64,000 nt of DNA from Nereocystis luetkeana (lineage: Eukaryota; Sar; Phaeophyceae; Laminariales; Laminariaceae). Below the pieces are notes generated by a model, which ran no database searches, was not told where the DNA came from, and worked only from the letters and a program-made list of their open reading frames with translations. This document shows positions 1 to 13,000 of this stretch, piece by piece. A program made the translations under genes and the position numbers. The DNA lies in NCBI GenBank assembly GCA_031213475.1, contig JARUPZ010000016.1, positions 5,334,699 through 5,398,698 on the forward strand. The letters run 5' to 3'. Position 1 is the first letter of the stretch; every line of letters starts with the position of its first letter.

Positions 1-1363
1 AGACGCTCGACAAGTGTGCGGTGAGATGCCGCACGGTGGAGTAGTAGCAGTGTTAATATCTGGTGGTATTCTGTGTACCGGTAAGTGTTGTGGAGTGTAG
101 GAGCAATCAACAGCTGGAAATCGTACTGCAGCAGAGTACGAGTATATACAGCAGTGTTACAGAAGTATAGACGGTGCAAGCGCTGTAGAGTACAGTATTA
201 ATAGCAGTAGTGCAAGGGCTGTCTTGAGTACTGCAGTCGAGTACAGCAGTACTTGAGTAGTACCACAGCAGTGTTAATATTAGATAACAGAGTACAGCAG
301 CAGCAGTAGTAGTACAGCATTGGCAAATCACATCTGCAGTGTACGGCGAAGACATGTACGTGCAGTGCAGGCGAGGCCGTAAAATCGACACCAGTATGCT
401 CGTACAGCCAGGTGGTGCGAGCTGCTTGCAGTAGTATCAATAGTGCATTGACGCCCCCCAGCGGCTCCGCGTACACCCGCAGGATAAAAGGTCGCGAGGC
501 GTCCAGCAGTGGGTCCAGCAGTATAGAGACAAAGCCGTCAAGGCGACAGCGTACTGCCAAGTCGTGTACGCTGCTCGCAATACTACACTTAGCACTGTTT
601 TTTTTTTTGTGGGTACCGTATAACGCGCAAGATAACACACCGACGAATTCCAGACCCGGTTTTGCTCCAAAGCATGGGGGGGCACACGCAACGAAAATGG
701 TGGCTTTGGTATTTCGTTGAGAAGGTTTCGCATCGTAAGACACATCGCTCGTCGTATTCAGTACGCCCTCCCCGTTACCGAGAAACTCAGCTTCGAAAAT
801 CGTCCGAGGGGGTGTGTTATATTATCACCCTAGTGTGATAGGGGTATTGCGTTGTCTCCTTGGTTTCTGTTATGACTCGTACAGCGTATCATATATGTAC
901 CTGGTATATGATACCATTATGTACGTATGCTGATCTCACATGTCATTTTTGTCTGAGGTGTACGATTTGTTCCAGTTATTATGTGTATTATTTTCTGTTT
1001 TGTTTTTTTTCCCGAGGTAATCTCCCAGTCCAGAGTTATTGGAGCCTGTCATATGACCAAGAACTGCATGCATTGTGGTGGTGATGAGGCAATGTGAGAG
1101 CAACAACGTTTGTATCAGCAGACACAGGTATTAATAGCCGTGCGACTTATTATATAACACGCACGACGACAGCCGCCGGCGTAAATTGCCCGAAAAGTTA
1201 CAATAGGCAAAACACAAAATTGCCCCCAAAGTTATTGGGCGAAAAACGCTGCCCCCAAAGTTATCGGCAATAAATAAAAAAACAAGGGAGGCCGGAGTAG
1301 TTCATATTAATGTCCATGCCTGGTATATTTTTTCGTATTGTTTTCGCTCTTGTACCTCTGCAG
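1..1363. other. Left-edge region without a supported gene
   Basis: The first ~420 bases are a degenerate repeat of GTACAGCAGTAG-like words in both orientations. An open frame on the minus strand (about 743 to 198) looks mildly protein-like but has no recognisable domain and no convincing splice sites. The missing N-terminal part of the KBP-like gene should lie here or further left, but I could not find an exon encoding it. One TACCTGGTA motif sits at 898-906. Confidence 0.4.
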
Positions 1364-1546
1364 ATGGCATTTTTCGGAGGAGTTGTGGACAAGATCGCTG
1401 CGGCAGCCGGAAAGGAGGATGAGGACGGCAACGACGGGCGGTCTAAGCGCGGGGCCGGGGAGAAATCATCCCCGCCTCCCGTCCCAACGGAGGCGCCCCC
1501 GGGGATGGCCGTTCCGTGTCCCCTGGCGCGGCAACACCCGGCGGAG
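1364..1546 (+). CDS. KIFBP: KBP gene, tentative first visible exon
   Basis: A strong pyrimidine tract and CTCTGCAG acceptor precede it, and it ends at GAG|GTGCGC. It encodes 61 codons starting [16 protein letters not shown] and ending LARQHPAE, and is phase 0 at both ends like the next exons. The sequence is not clearly homologous to KBP. The ATG at its first base could be the start codon or simply follow the splice site. Confidence 0.45.
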
Positions 1547-4500
1547 GTGCGCGCTTTTGCGTGTAACCGCAGCAGCAGTAGAGAAATGGCGGGTGTTGAT
1601 GGTATTGCTGTTGGTGATGACGACGACGGTTGACGTTGAAGTTGACGATTTTGTTGGTGATTGTTGATGTTGGTGATGATGCGTTGTTGATGTGGTTGAT
1701 ATTGAGATGTTGGTGGTACTGTTGATGTTGACGATGCTGGCGAGAAGTCGATGAAGTTGATGTCGCTTGGGCCCAGCCCAAAATATCTGTTGGCTTCTGC
1801 TGCGTGTGTGAAATTTGTTTTGTTTTGTTTCGCGAGTTGCCAAGAGGAGGAGGGGGTGGATGGTGTAAAGACAAAGGTGCGGGGAAGGGGCGGTGGGGGC
1901 CGTACTTATTTGTTGCTTGCCTTAGTAGGTTGGCGATTGACCACGCACCCCTTTCGAGACGGAGGGGGGGGGGAGGGGGATTGAAAAACAAACGTATTCT
2001 GCCGCGGTCGCGACAGGTTGTCCCCGCTCCCCACCCCCCCCCGTCCGATGATCGCCCCCAGTTGACAAGTAAATGTAGTCCAAGAAAAGACCAGCGGTGG
2101 TGGTACAGGCGGGGATAAAACATGCGGCTCCCCTGGTTGTTATATTTGCTTTATCGCCCTGCCCTTCCCTGCCCCTGCCCTCTCCCACCCGCCCTCCCGC
2201 CCCCCCACCCCCCTCCTCCTCTCGCTCTCTCTCGCTCTTTCCCTCTCTCCGTATCTCACTCTCCCTCTCTCTTTCTGGATGCCTCTCACTGTTTCTCTCG
2301 CTCTCTCTGTCTTACTCTCTTCCTCTCCTTTGATCATGACATCTCCATCTGAACGGATACGAACCGAATCCCAACCATAGGCGGCTGACACTTTGACTCA
2401 GCTGGGTCTTCTGTGGGCCGCCAGGGGCTACCCCAGGCGCTCCCTGTTCTACCTCCTGGCCTCCGTGGGTTTCCTGCAAGAGGCGTCTTCGTCTGCTGGC
2501 GGCGATGCTGGGGACGAAAACAAAGCAGAAGCGGAGGCCGGCACGGAAGGGAGGGGAGACAACGCTGGCGTCCCCGGTACAAAGGCCGAGAGCGTGGAAG
2601 GGCGGGTGGAGAAGCTGGAGAGCTTGCTAACCCACGCGCTGTACTACCTCGCGCAGGTACCGGATGTCGGGCGCGAACTAGAGAGGCGCTTGGGGAGGGG
2701 GGGGGGGTAGCGGTAGGGGATAGAGTATGGGGTGGTGCCGCCTTGACCACGCATCTCTTTCGAGACGGAGCACCGTTCCTGCTCCGGGGGAGGGGCGAGT
2801 ACGTAGAGCTCGCCGCTTATTGGACAATGTGGTTGACGCCACACTGCTGTGTACGAGACGAAGAGGACTTACCCCATACATTGCTTGATTGGGTTGACGT
2901 TGGGGGTAGGGTTAGTCATCTTCTTATCGTTCACAGTGACCCTCAACGACAGCAGTGCTAAATAGCTGGTAGATGGTAAGGTACCCTCGGGGGGAGGGTT
3001 GGGGGGGGGTAGGGAGTGGGGTGGCGCGAGGGGTGTTTGATCGGAGTCAGCCCTTCAAGAACGGCCCCCACGTTTTGGAGACAGACTGCTTGGAATGAGT
3101 GTGGGATATCGTTTGCAGTAGATGGGTTGGTATTTGTTTGCCCAGCGCTTTTAGGTGTTGGTGTCGAGGTTTGGTGTGGGGGGTTGGTATTCGTATTGGA
3201 ATTGATGTCGTCGCTTATATGTTGTGTGTGTATCTGGTGGTGGCTTGTGTCTCGTGTGTGTCAGTTTGTTATCTGGAGTTTTTGTGGCTTTTTTGTGTGT
3301 CTGCGTACGGTAAGTCTTGCGCGTGTGTCCACGTTTGCAGTGTGTCCACACTGTCAATGTTTGTCTTTGCTGAACGTTTCTCGTGTGTGTTCGCGTGTTT
3401 TTGCTCGTTCGGTTATCGCGTCCGTGTGTTTTCGCTTTTCAATGCTGCCGCGATCGGTACCGACCGCTTTTTTCGGCTCCCTCTCTTCTTTTCTACCGGC
3501 GCGGTGACCACAGGCGTACGGAACCCAGGACGCGGAGCAATCGGCGAAGTACTGCGCGATTACCTTGCAGGTAAGAGAGCTATCGTACATGATAAAAAAT
3601 GTAGTCCCAGTAAAACTTCGTGCCAGCCATTGCACGCACCCCCGCACGCGCCCGAAAGGACGGCGGAGTTCCTCCCCCTTCACGGCTAAAGTGTGAAGAC
3701 CTTCCATCCCCACCAAGATAACCACCAACCCACCCCACCCCCAATACCCCCCCCCCCCCCCCACTCCCCCTTCCCCCCCCTATACTTCGGCCATGCATAA
3801 TAATGAGTACACCATATACCTGGTGTATATATAGATTGGGTTGGCGTCGGTTGGTGACGACGCTGCAAAACACGCCTCTCACTGCGTGAGCTAGACAACC
3901 AGGGTATATATATATATATTGGCGGTCACCACGGCTGGCGGTCGAGTTAGATAATTTTTGTGCGAGGACAACCTTAACCCCGCACAAGGGGGGTGATCGT
4001 ATCACGTACCTGGTAGTGTGCATATGGTGAGGCATCCACGAGGCAGTTGCATAAACCCGTTGCTGTCTCTGGAAGTGGCCACACCAGAAGATAAAAGCAT
4101 TTCATTGGCGCTGTTATCCATATGCATGAAAATCCGCCGCAAAAGCGGTTCTTAGCAGGATGCAGCTCACCCTTCATGCGACTCGCCGGACACCTCACGG
4201 CGCCTCGCGCTTGGTGCAAGCATTGTCTGCCTGGTCGGTGCAAACCCGATGCGCCCCGTCCTGGCATGGTAGGGATGCGAGGGTCTATGGTCATACGACT
4301 ACGGCCATGCATGATACTGAGTCCCTCTCCCACCCCCACCCGCCCCGGCCGTACCCCCACTAATCACCCCCACCCCACCCCTCGCAGAGGCAACTTGACG
4401 CTGCCCAACGTGGCGAGGGGAGGGAGGTTTCTTTTGATCCCGGGGAGTGGAGCCGCAACGCTTGCTTCCTCGCAACCTATTACGGCGGTCAGGGTCGATC

Positions 4501-4969
4501 CCGAGCGGCGGGGAGGTGCCTGCTTGCCGCTCAGGTTAGAGGAAACGGAGGCGGTGGGGGGGGAGGGAGGGGCGGGGGGAGGAGGGGGGGGGGGGTGGAG
4601 ATTGTTGCGGCGGTAGGTTTCGTGGCTTGTTTCTCGTTGGTTTGGGGGAGAGGTGGCGGTGGTGTTTGTGGTGTTTGTGGTGTTTGTGGTGTTGGTGGTG
4701 TTGGTGGTGGTGTTGATGCTGTTGGTCGTGGTGTTGGAGGTATTGGTGGTGTGTTGATCTTGGTCTCGATGCTGTTGTCGTTGCCGTTGTTGCTATTGAT
4801 GAGAAAAAAGAAACGACCGGCTCTGGCTGCTCGTGCACCTCGGCAGATGGACACGGCTCGGGTTCCTGGACGGTAAAATCTGCACATAGATCCTTCCAGC
4901 AAAAGCATTACACCCCCCCCCCTCCCGATATCTGCTGGAAGTTAGCCGAGGCGGTACCGTACTTTCGTT

Positions 4970-5016
<47 letters not shown>

Positions 5017-7574
5017 GCTTGTTGTGGCCCACGGGGGCGTAGCGCCGAGTTGAACGGCAAGAAAAAATCCGCAAATGGACCCTTGCAGCAAAGACATTAC
5101 CCCCCCCCCCCCCCCCCCTTCGTGCAACTCGCCAGACACCTCACGGCGCTTTACGCTTGGTGCAAGCAATGTCCGCCTGGTCGGTGAAAACCCTACATGC
5201 TCCGTCCCGGCATTGTAGGGATGCGAGGGTCTGCGGGTCATACGACTACGGCCATGCATGAGATCGAGTACATCTCTCCTATCGAGTACACCCCCACCCC
5301 CCCCCCTCCCGATATCTGCTGGATTTTTTGCCGAAGCGGCACCGTGTTTTCGTTTTCTTTATTTTCTCTGCTTGTTTCGCCCACGTACCGCATGGTGGCG
5401 TAGAGCCGAGTTGAGCGGCAAAATCCGCGGACGGACCTTTCCAGCAAAAAGGCATTACACCCCCCCCCCCCGTCCCCCCCCCCCGTCCCGACATTCGCTG
5501 GAAATTAGCCGAAACGCTATGGTACGTTCGCTTTCTTTTGTTTCGTTGCTTGTTTGGCCCACGTACCGTATGGTGGCGTAGAGGCGAGAGTTCAGCTCTT
5601 CGATTCATCCCAAGTAGCACGTAGGAGGAAACGATGCGGAGGGGTCCGTACTATTGGACCCAGGTAACCGAACTAACTTCTCCATCACGAGCAGTAGCAC
5701 ACGCTATTGCAGGGGCGGCCATACCGCACCTCAGCCTTGTTGTTTTACCTACGTCCTCGGCAGTGTCGCGTTATATGCTTCGCATTCACACACCCTGCCC
5801 CCCAATGACATGGGTAGCCCCCCCGCCGCCCAGGAACTAAATCAATTCATTGATGCTGTCATCGATGCACGAGAAAATACGCCTCAAAGCGGTTCTTGGT
5901 AGGATGCCGGGTCACCTTTCATGCGACTCGCCGAACACCTCACGGCGCTTCGCGCTTGGTGCAAGCAATGTCTTCCTGGTCTGTAAAAAACCGACGTGCT
6001 CCGTCCCGGTATTGTAGGGATGCGAGGGTCTATGGTCATACGACTACGGCCATGCATGATATTGAGTACCCCCCCCCCCGCGCCTATCCCCCCCCCCCCG
6101 CCTCTATTCCTATTCCCCCTGCTCACCCATGCTATACCCTTACCCCCCCCCCCTACTCAAGACGCATGCTACTGTAGCAGGGTGCACCTTCTTGCCTTCT
6201 GAGGCTCTTCACTTGAGGAGCTCTATTGTATTAGTAAGTCAATAGTAAGTCACCCAAAAACGGTCCTGAGAGAGAGCGTACGCTTAACCCCGATGAGCAA
6301 TCCCATGGCCTCTAGATTTGCAGTCACATCGAAATCAACGGTACACACAAACGATATGAAATGGGTAGTGTTTTCAGTGGAGAAGCCTCTGCAGTCATAC
6401 GCGTCGTAAATATTTTAGCCAACAAAAAATTACCTCTGTCGGACGTAGCACTCATCTTTCCACCCCCCACCCCCCCCCCCCAAAAAAAAAAAAACCCTTC
6501 TCGCAGTCGGTCCTTGCCAAGTCGAAGGGTCGGAAGTTGGGGAAACAGGAAGAGTACAAGGAAGCTCCTATGCCGCCGCCACCGTGTTCATCTTCTTCTG
6601 CCCTGCCTTCGGCGGCGGCACCGGTGCCCCCGAACACCGGCGGTGACACCATAGCTACCGCTGACGGAGACGGGTCGCAAGGCGTCGGTACTCCATCTGC
6701 CGCCACGGGGAGCGGGAGCGGGAGCGGGGGCGGAGCGAAGGAGGCGGGGCAAGAGGAGCAAGAGGAGGAAGGGGAGGAGCGGAGGGAGCGCCGGGCGGAC
6801 GTCGACCGGCACCTGGCGAACCTGTACATCTCGGTGCTCGAGGCAAGGCACAAGGAGAGCGTCGCCCCCCTCGGGGGCTTCGATCCTATCGGCAAGGTCC
6901 CACCCCGCGTCGCGGCGGCGACGGCTGCGAGCGCGCGCTCGGGCAAGGGGCGTGAGGGGGAGGAGGAGCGGAGAGAGAGGGAGGAGGAGGAGGAGAAACT
7001 GGGGTTTGTTAGCCTGGGGCTCGGAGACCTGCCGCTGTGTGACCCTTTCATGGTTGGTGGAGACTTCGAGTCCGTCCGGGAGGTCTTCAAGCTGGCGAGG
7101 GTGTGTGGGATTTCGGTTTTGTTTTGTTTTCACGGTTGGGATGGAAATTATTTAGCTGTAAGGTTTTGACCAGGTTTTGTGTGTAGTTGGATTTTTGCAA
7201 GCTGCGTGGTAGTTCGGTCGCGTGTGTCCCACACTATTATTGTTTATATATTTTTTGTTATTTTTTTGCGTGATGGTTGATGTGGCAAGACGACAGCGGT
7301 ACGAAGTGGCAGTGCGTGGCGGAAACAGTGGCAGTATATGCCGCAGTAACAAGTAGCATTGCCGGCGGCAGCAGCAGCAACAAGCAGCAATATCAGCGGC
7401 AGCAGCAAGTAACAATATCGGCAGCACCAGCAGCACCAGCACCAGCAGTTGCGGTAGCAGCATGGACACCAACCGATAGCAATAAGCAGCGGCAGCAGCA
7501 TCAGCAGCGGCAGCAGCACCAGCAGCGGCAGCATCAGCAGCGGCAGCAGCACCAGCAGCGGCAGCAGCAGCAGC

Positions 7575-7608
<34 letters not shown>

Positions 7609-10044
7609 GCAGCAGCGGCAGCAGCAGCAGCAGCGGCGGCAGCGGCGGCAACAGCAGCAGCAGCAGCAGCAGCAGGAAAAAAAGCAGAAAAAACAGCCGG
7701 GGACACGTACGTAAATAGAATGAACGAATGTAACCTAATTATTCCCTGTATGCCGTCTCGCTGCACGCCGCTTCCCTCCAGGAAAAGCCAGTTGACCGGT
7801 CCCCCCCCCGCCCTCCCCTGCCCCTCCTTGCGCCGGGGAAAAAATGTCGGAAATATATATCGAAAACAAATCCCGGAAACAAAATAAATAAATCATCGAC
7901 ACGACCGCAGAGATACACGGATCGAGCCCTGCAGCACTACGTTCTGGACGGGCACGTGACGACCCACGTGGCGCTGCAGCAGGGAATGAGCAGGGCCTAC
8001 CGTTGCCTGACCACGTACGAGCCGGATATGAAGAGGAGGGTGGCTATGTTCGCGAGGAGGTGAGTGGGTGAACGGGTTTTGTTCGTCGGTCGGTGGGTGG
8101 GGTGAGGGGGGGTGAGTGGGCGGGTGGATGAGATGGGTGAGAAATCGAACCTTGGAAGGGCTTATCGTGGGCCAATTGGCTTGGGTGGAAGCGATTTAGA
8201 CTCGGTTGAAAGCGATTGGCTGGAGGACCCGACAGCCGACAGCGATTGGCTGGATGAAAGCGATTGGCTGGAGGGACTAACAGCCGACAGCGGTTGGCTG
8301 GAGGAACTGACAGCCGACAGCGATTGGCTGGACTGAAAGCCGGTTGGCTTGGAAGCTAGTTGCACGGTGGCGTGCGCAGGCAGCACGGGGCCTAAGGAAA
8401 GAAGGACTCTACTGCCAAGTCGTGCCTCACGAACCACAAAACATTACCGAATTCTACCAAGGGAACAGCGAAATAACGAAACCTCCCGCCCTTCCCCTGC
8501 CCCGCGATTTCTTCCCCCTCCCCCCGCTGCTTGTCAGAGCCCAGGCCCTGGAACCTCTGCTGAAGGTGTTATCGATAAAGGCGTACCTTCGCCTGCACAA
8601 GGAGCTGTCCTTCGAGCTCGGCGAGATCTACCAAGAAATGGCCCGCATGAAGCTTGGGAGGTGCGTTCCCGACGACGGCGGGCGGCTGTAACGCTTACCA
8701 TCTCCTCTCTCCCCCCCCACACCTGCTACTGGTCCTCCTCCTCCTCCACTTTCCCCCCTGGACCTTCCACGGTGATGCCATAACTCCGATCCACCCCGAC
8801 GCTTGTTTTTTTGTTGCTGTTACGATACTCGGCTCATTTTTCGTACCAATACGAAACACATAGTATAGTACAAGGCAACTATGCAGTCCCTGGTACGTAT
8901 TAGTACATGAGAGGAAACAAGAGATGGCGGCCCAGATTAAATTTCTTACATTGTAAAAGGTTTTGTTCTGTACGAATTTCCGAGAGAACCGCATCGGAAT
9001 TTCTTGTTTCCCCGGTAAGCATCGTCCTAGATTTTGGTAGGGCTCGTGTTTTGTTGGGATATGTCCTGCACTACGAACAACCGTACGGTCAGCTGTGAGT
9101 GAGGGTCATTCTTATCGGAGAGTTTTTTTCTCCATATTTTCCTTATTTTTTTCGCGCAATTTTTTAATCTCCCACATTTTCCTGTTTTTTTTTCCAAATA
9201 TGTGAAATTTAACACACGTGATTTTTTGCTTCTGGAGAATTTCACGAATAGTGACAGAACGCCTCCGTATGTAAATACATATCTCCAATTCTTTCCAAAC
9301 TTTGGAAATATGGATAACACCTCTCCGATAAGAATGAGCCTGAGGTCGACCGCATATTTTTTTTTTATCGTATTTTGTATTTTCGTTATTTTATATTCGT
9401 AGTGTACCTACTGTACCTCCCTGCCGGTATTGGTGCTCCTGTCCCTCACGCTTACAACGCAACACAAATTCCCACCTGCGTCGTTTTTTCTCGAATTTCG
9501 CGTTTTTGTTTTTCGTTTCTTGTTTTTTCTTACGATAAGATTGGACGATACGGAAAACGCGGTTAAAAACCGGAAGAGCAGCTTGCGAGCCATCGTTACC
9601 ATGTACGAGGTGAGGAATGAAAAGCTGCGATTTGAGCGATGGCGGCGGCAATGGCGGGGGCTGCGGGGTGGGCTGTCAAGAGGCATCGTGCGAAGGCTGT
9701 TGTTGTGGTCTGGTTGGACGGACGGATGGATGAGTGGGTGGGCGGGCGAGTGGGTAGGTGGGTGGATGGGTGGATAGATGGGCTTTATGGGTGGGTGGAA
9801 CGGTGGATGGATGAATGGAAGGATGGATGGGTGCGGGTGGCTTGGCGGGTGGGTGAGTGAGCTGGTGGATGGGTGGGGGTGGGTGCGTGGATGGGTACAT
9901 GGATAGATGGATAGATGGATGGATGGGTGGGGGTGGATGGATGGAAGGATGGGTGGGGTTGGGGGGGTGGAAGGATGGATAGGGTTTGGGGGGGGGGTGG
10001 GTGCGTGGGTGCGTGGATGGGTACATGGATAGATGGATGGGGGG

Positions 10045-10080
<36 letters not shown>

Positions 10081-13000
10081 GTGGGTATTGAGTTAGTGAT
10101 ATTATTGAATGGGTGGGTGAATTGCTCACGTACTTGCTCACGCAGTGTTGGGAAGGGCGGGGTGAGCCTGGATGGGACAAGACGGTGGCAGTGAGCGTTT
10201 TTAGGCACACCGGTTTGATAGCCCCCCCTCTATATACTGTATGTAGGTTGGGTTGGCGTAGGTTGGCAACGACACTGTAAAACATGCCGCTCACTACTTC
10301 AGCTAGACGACCAGGGTGCTGTTTTTTGTTTTTGTTTTTGGAGGTCGGTCACAGCTGGTGGTCGAGTTAGATCATTTGTGCGGGGTGGAGAGCGTTTACT
10401 CCGCAAAAGGAGAATGATCGTATCACGTACCTAGTAGTGTTTAAGGTAAGGCACCCAAGAGGCAACTAGACAGTACTCCCATTGCTGTCTGTGGAAGTGG
10501 CCACACCGGAAATTAAAATAACCATTTGAAGCTGTCATCCATGTGCAAGTCCGCCTCACAAGCGGTTTTTATTAGGATGCAGCTCGCCCTTCATGCGACT
10601 CGCCAGACATCTCGCTCCGCTTCGCGCTTGGTGCAATCAACATCTGCCTGGTCGGTGAAAACCCGACCATCTCGCTGCGCTTCGCGCTTGGTGCAATCAA
10701 TATTTGCCTGGTCGGTGAAAACCCGACATGCTCCGTCCCGGCATTGTAGGTATGCGAGGGTCTATGCTCATACGACTACGGCCATGCATGATATCGACTA
10801 CACTCCCCCCCCCCCCCCCCATTCTTATTTTTTTTTAATCCTCCGGCGGATTGGTATAATTAAATCTTAAGCTCACCGCACTTCCACGTCCAGGTTTCGT
10901 GTGGTGTGTCAATTTAACCCATAGCTCCCGTTGCAACAGCAGAACAGGCTGCTGTTACCACTGGCGCTTGGGCATGTTGACCCGACCTGACCCCCGAGAG
11001 GGGCAGGCGATCATAAACCCCCGCACCCCAGTAGCCAGGATTGGTTCGTTGTAACGGTGCTGTGACCCGCCATTCGATTTCTTCCGTTTTTTCCTCTGAA
11101 ACTACAAATATCCCCCCCCCCCCCCCTCTGCTCCTTTTCAGCCCCTTTGTTCCCTCCGCCACCACCACCACCACCGCCACCAACATACCCTTCCATACGT
11201 TCCACCCTCCGCATCCCCTATAGAGTATACCAGGTATATAGGTTGGGGTTACGTCGGCTGGCAACGACACTGTAAAACATGCCGCTCACTACTCGACGTG
11301 AGCTATACAGCCAGGGTACCGTTTTTTTGTTTTTTTTTTTCCGGGCGGTCGGTTTCAGCTGGCGATCGAGCCATAGATCATTTGTTTGAGGTGGAAAACC
11401 TATATTCCGCACAAGGGGAATGATCGCATCACGAAGTGCTTAGGGCATGGCACCCACGAGGCACTTAGATAGTACCCCCCCCATTGCTGTCTCTGAAAGT
11501 CGCCACACCGGAAAATATAATACGGCATCGAAGCTGTTATCCATGTGCAAGTCCGCTTCACAAACGGTTCTTACGAGGATGCAGCTCACCTTTCATGCGA
11601 CTCGCCGAACACCTCATGGCGATTCGCGCTTGGTGCACGCAAATGTCTACCCGGTCTCTGAAAACCCGACGCGCTCCGTCCCGGCGTTGTAGGGATCCGA
11701 GGGTCTATGGTCGTACGACTACGGCCATGCATGATATCGAGTACACCCCACCCCCTCTTGGCCTCCTTCTCCTTCTTCATTGCCTTCGTTTTTTTCTGTT
11801 GAAACCGCCGCCGCCACCACCAACGTCGCCTACCATCTCCCCCCCCCCACTGCCACCCCTACCCCCCCCCCCCCTACCCCCTTCTTGGCTTCCTCGTCGT
11901 TCGCTTGCCGGTCGTCCCCACTCCCACCTCCTACCCCCCCCCCCCCCCCCCCCCGTTCTCTTGGCCTCCTCCTCTTCGCACGCCCGTCGTATTGAAACCT
12001 TGCAAAACCGCCCCCCCCCCGGTATATTTGGCAAGACCGCCTTGGACTTCTTTGCGCACTTCGTAAAGCTCTACCACCAGGAGGATAAGACGGGGGGCGC
12101 TCCGGACTCGCCCGCCCAGCCCGACAACAGCATCGACTCGGAGGAGGTCCAGGGCTACCTCATGGCCAGGTTCATGCGGGCGAGGCTCAACGCCAGGCTG
12201 ACGCCGTCTGACATGTGAGTTTCGTGATATTATTCGTGTGTAGATTGTGGTGCTGGTCATGCTGTGTTGTATTAATAGTGCAGTGTGGTGTGCTGGGCTG
12301 CCTTGTTTTTATGTTGCTTGGTTATAGTGTTGGTGGTGAAGGTGGGTGTTGGTGGCGGTGGTTGTGTTTTGTGTAGTGGTGGTGGTGGTGGGGGTGGTGG
12401 TGGTCGACTTTGCCGCGTCGTCTGTTCGTGTTGTTAGTCCTATTGCTACACAAACGGAAGGTGCAAAGGGAGGCAATATAATCTGCTCCGAAACTCCAGG
12501 TCATTCTAGAAGTTATCTCCCCCCCCCTGACCGCCTCTCCCCCCCAATACGACGACTAGTATAAGATCACTCTGTCCCAAAATTTGAGGACCGTTTGGCT
12601 TGAAAAATAGTCTATATTCCGTCATTCTATTTTCGGACAGATATTTACTACTCAAAGAGTGGAACTGCGAAGAGGCGCACCGCGGTAAGGGCAGCATTTT
12701 TTTGGCCAAAATATTTCTGATGGGCCTTCTAAACTCAGGAGCTACTACTCTTATCTCGAAAATGGAGGACTGTATAGTGATGACGAATAAAAACGGTCGA
12801 TGCATTTCGGAACAGAGTTGCTTTCCAGCATCGCTTGTGTTTTGCAGTAGTTTTGGGAGTATACATATATATATTTATATATATATACCTATACCTCGTG
12901 CGTAGGCCATGGGGATTTTGAGTGCTCACCGGATTGAGGCTACCATTTTCTTAAAATCCGTTTTCTTGGGCGACTTACTATTACGGGGGGCCATAGTTAA

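Noticed and set aside
198-743. 181-codon minus-strand open frame at the left edge
   Set aside because: No family match, and overlapping open frames on both strands in a CAGTAG-repeat background.
7152-7766. Poly-Ala, poly-Leu and poly-Gln frames over the CAG tract
   Set aside because: Pure consequence of the triplet repeat; inside a KBP intron.
9408-10294. Long Pro/His/Ser-rich minus-strand frames (up to 266 codons)
   Set aside because: Created by the TGGA/TGGG microsatellite; they overlap a real KBP exon on the other strand.
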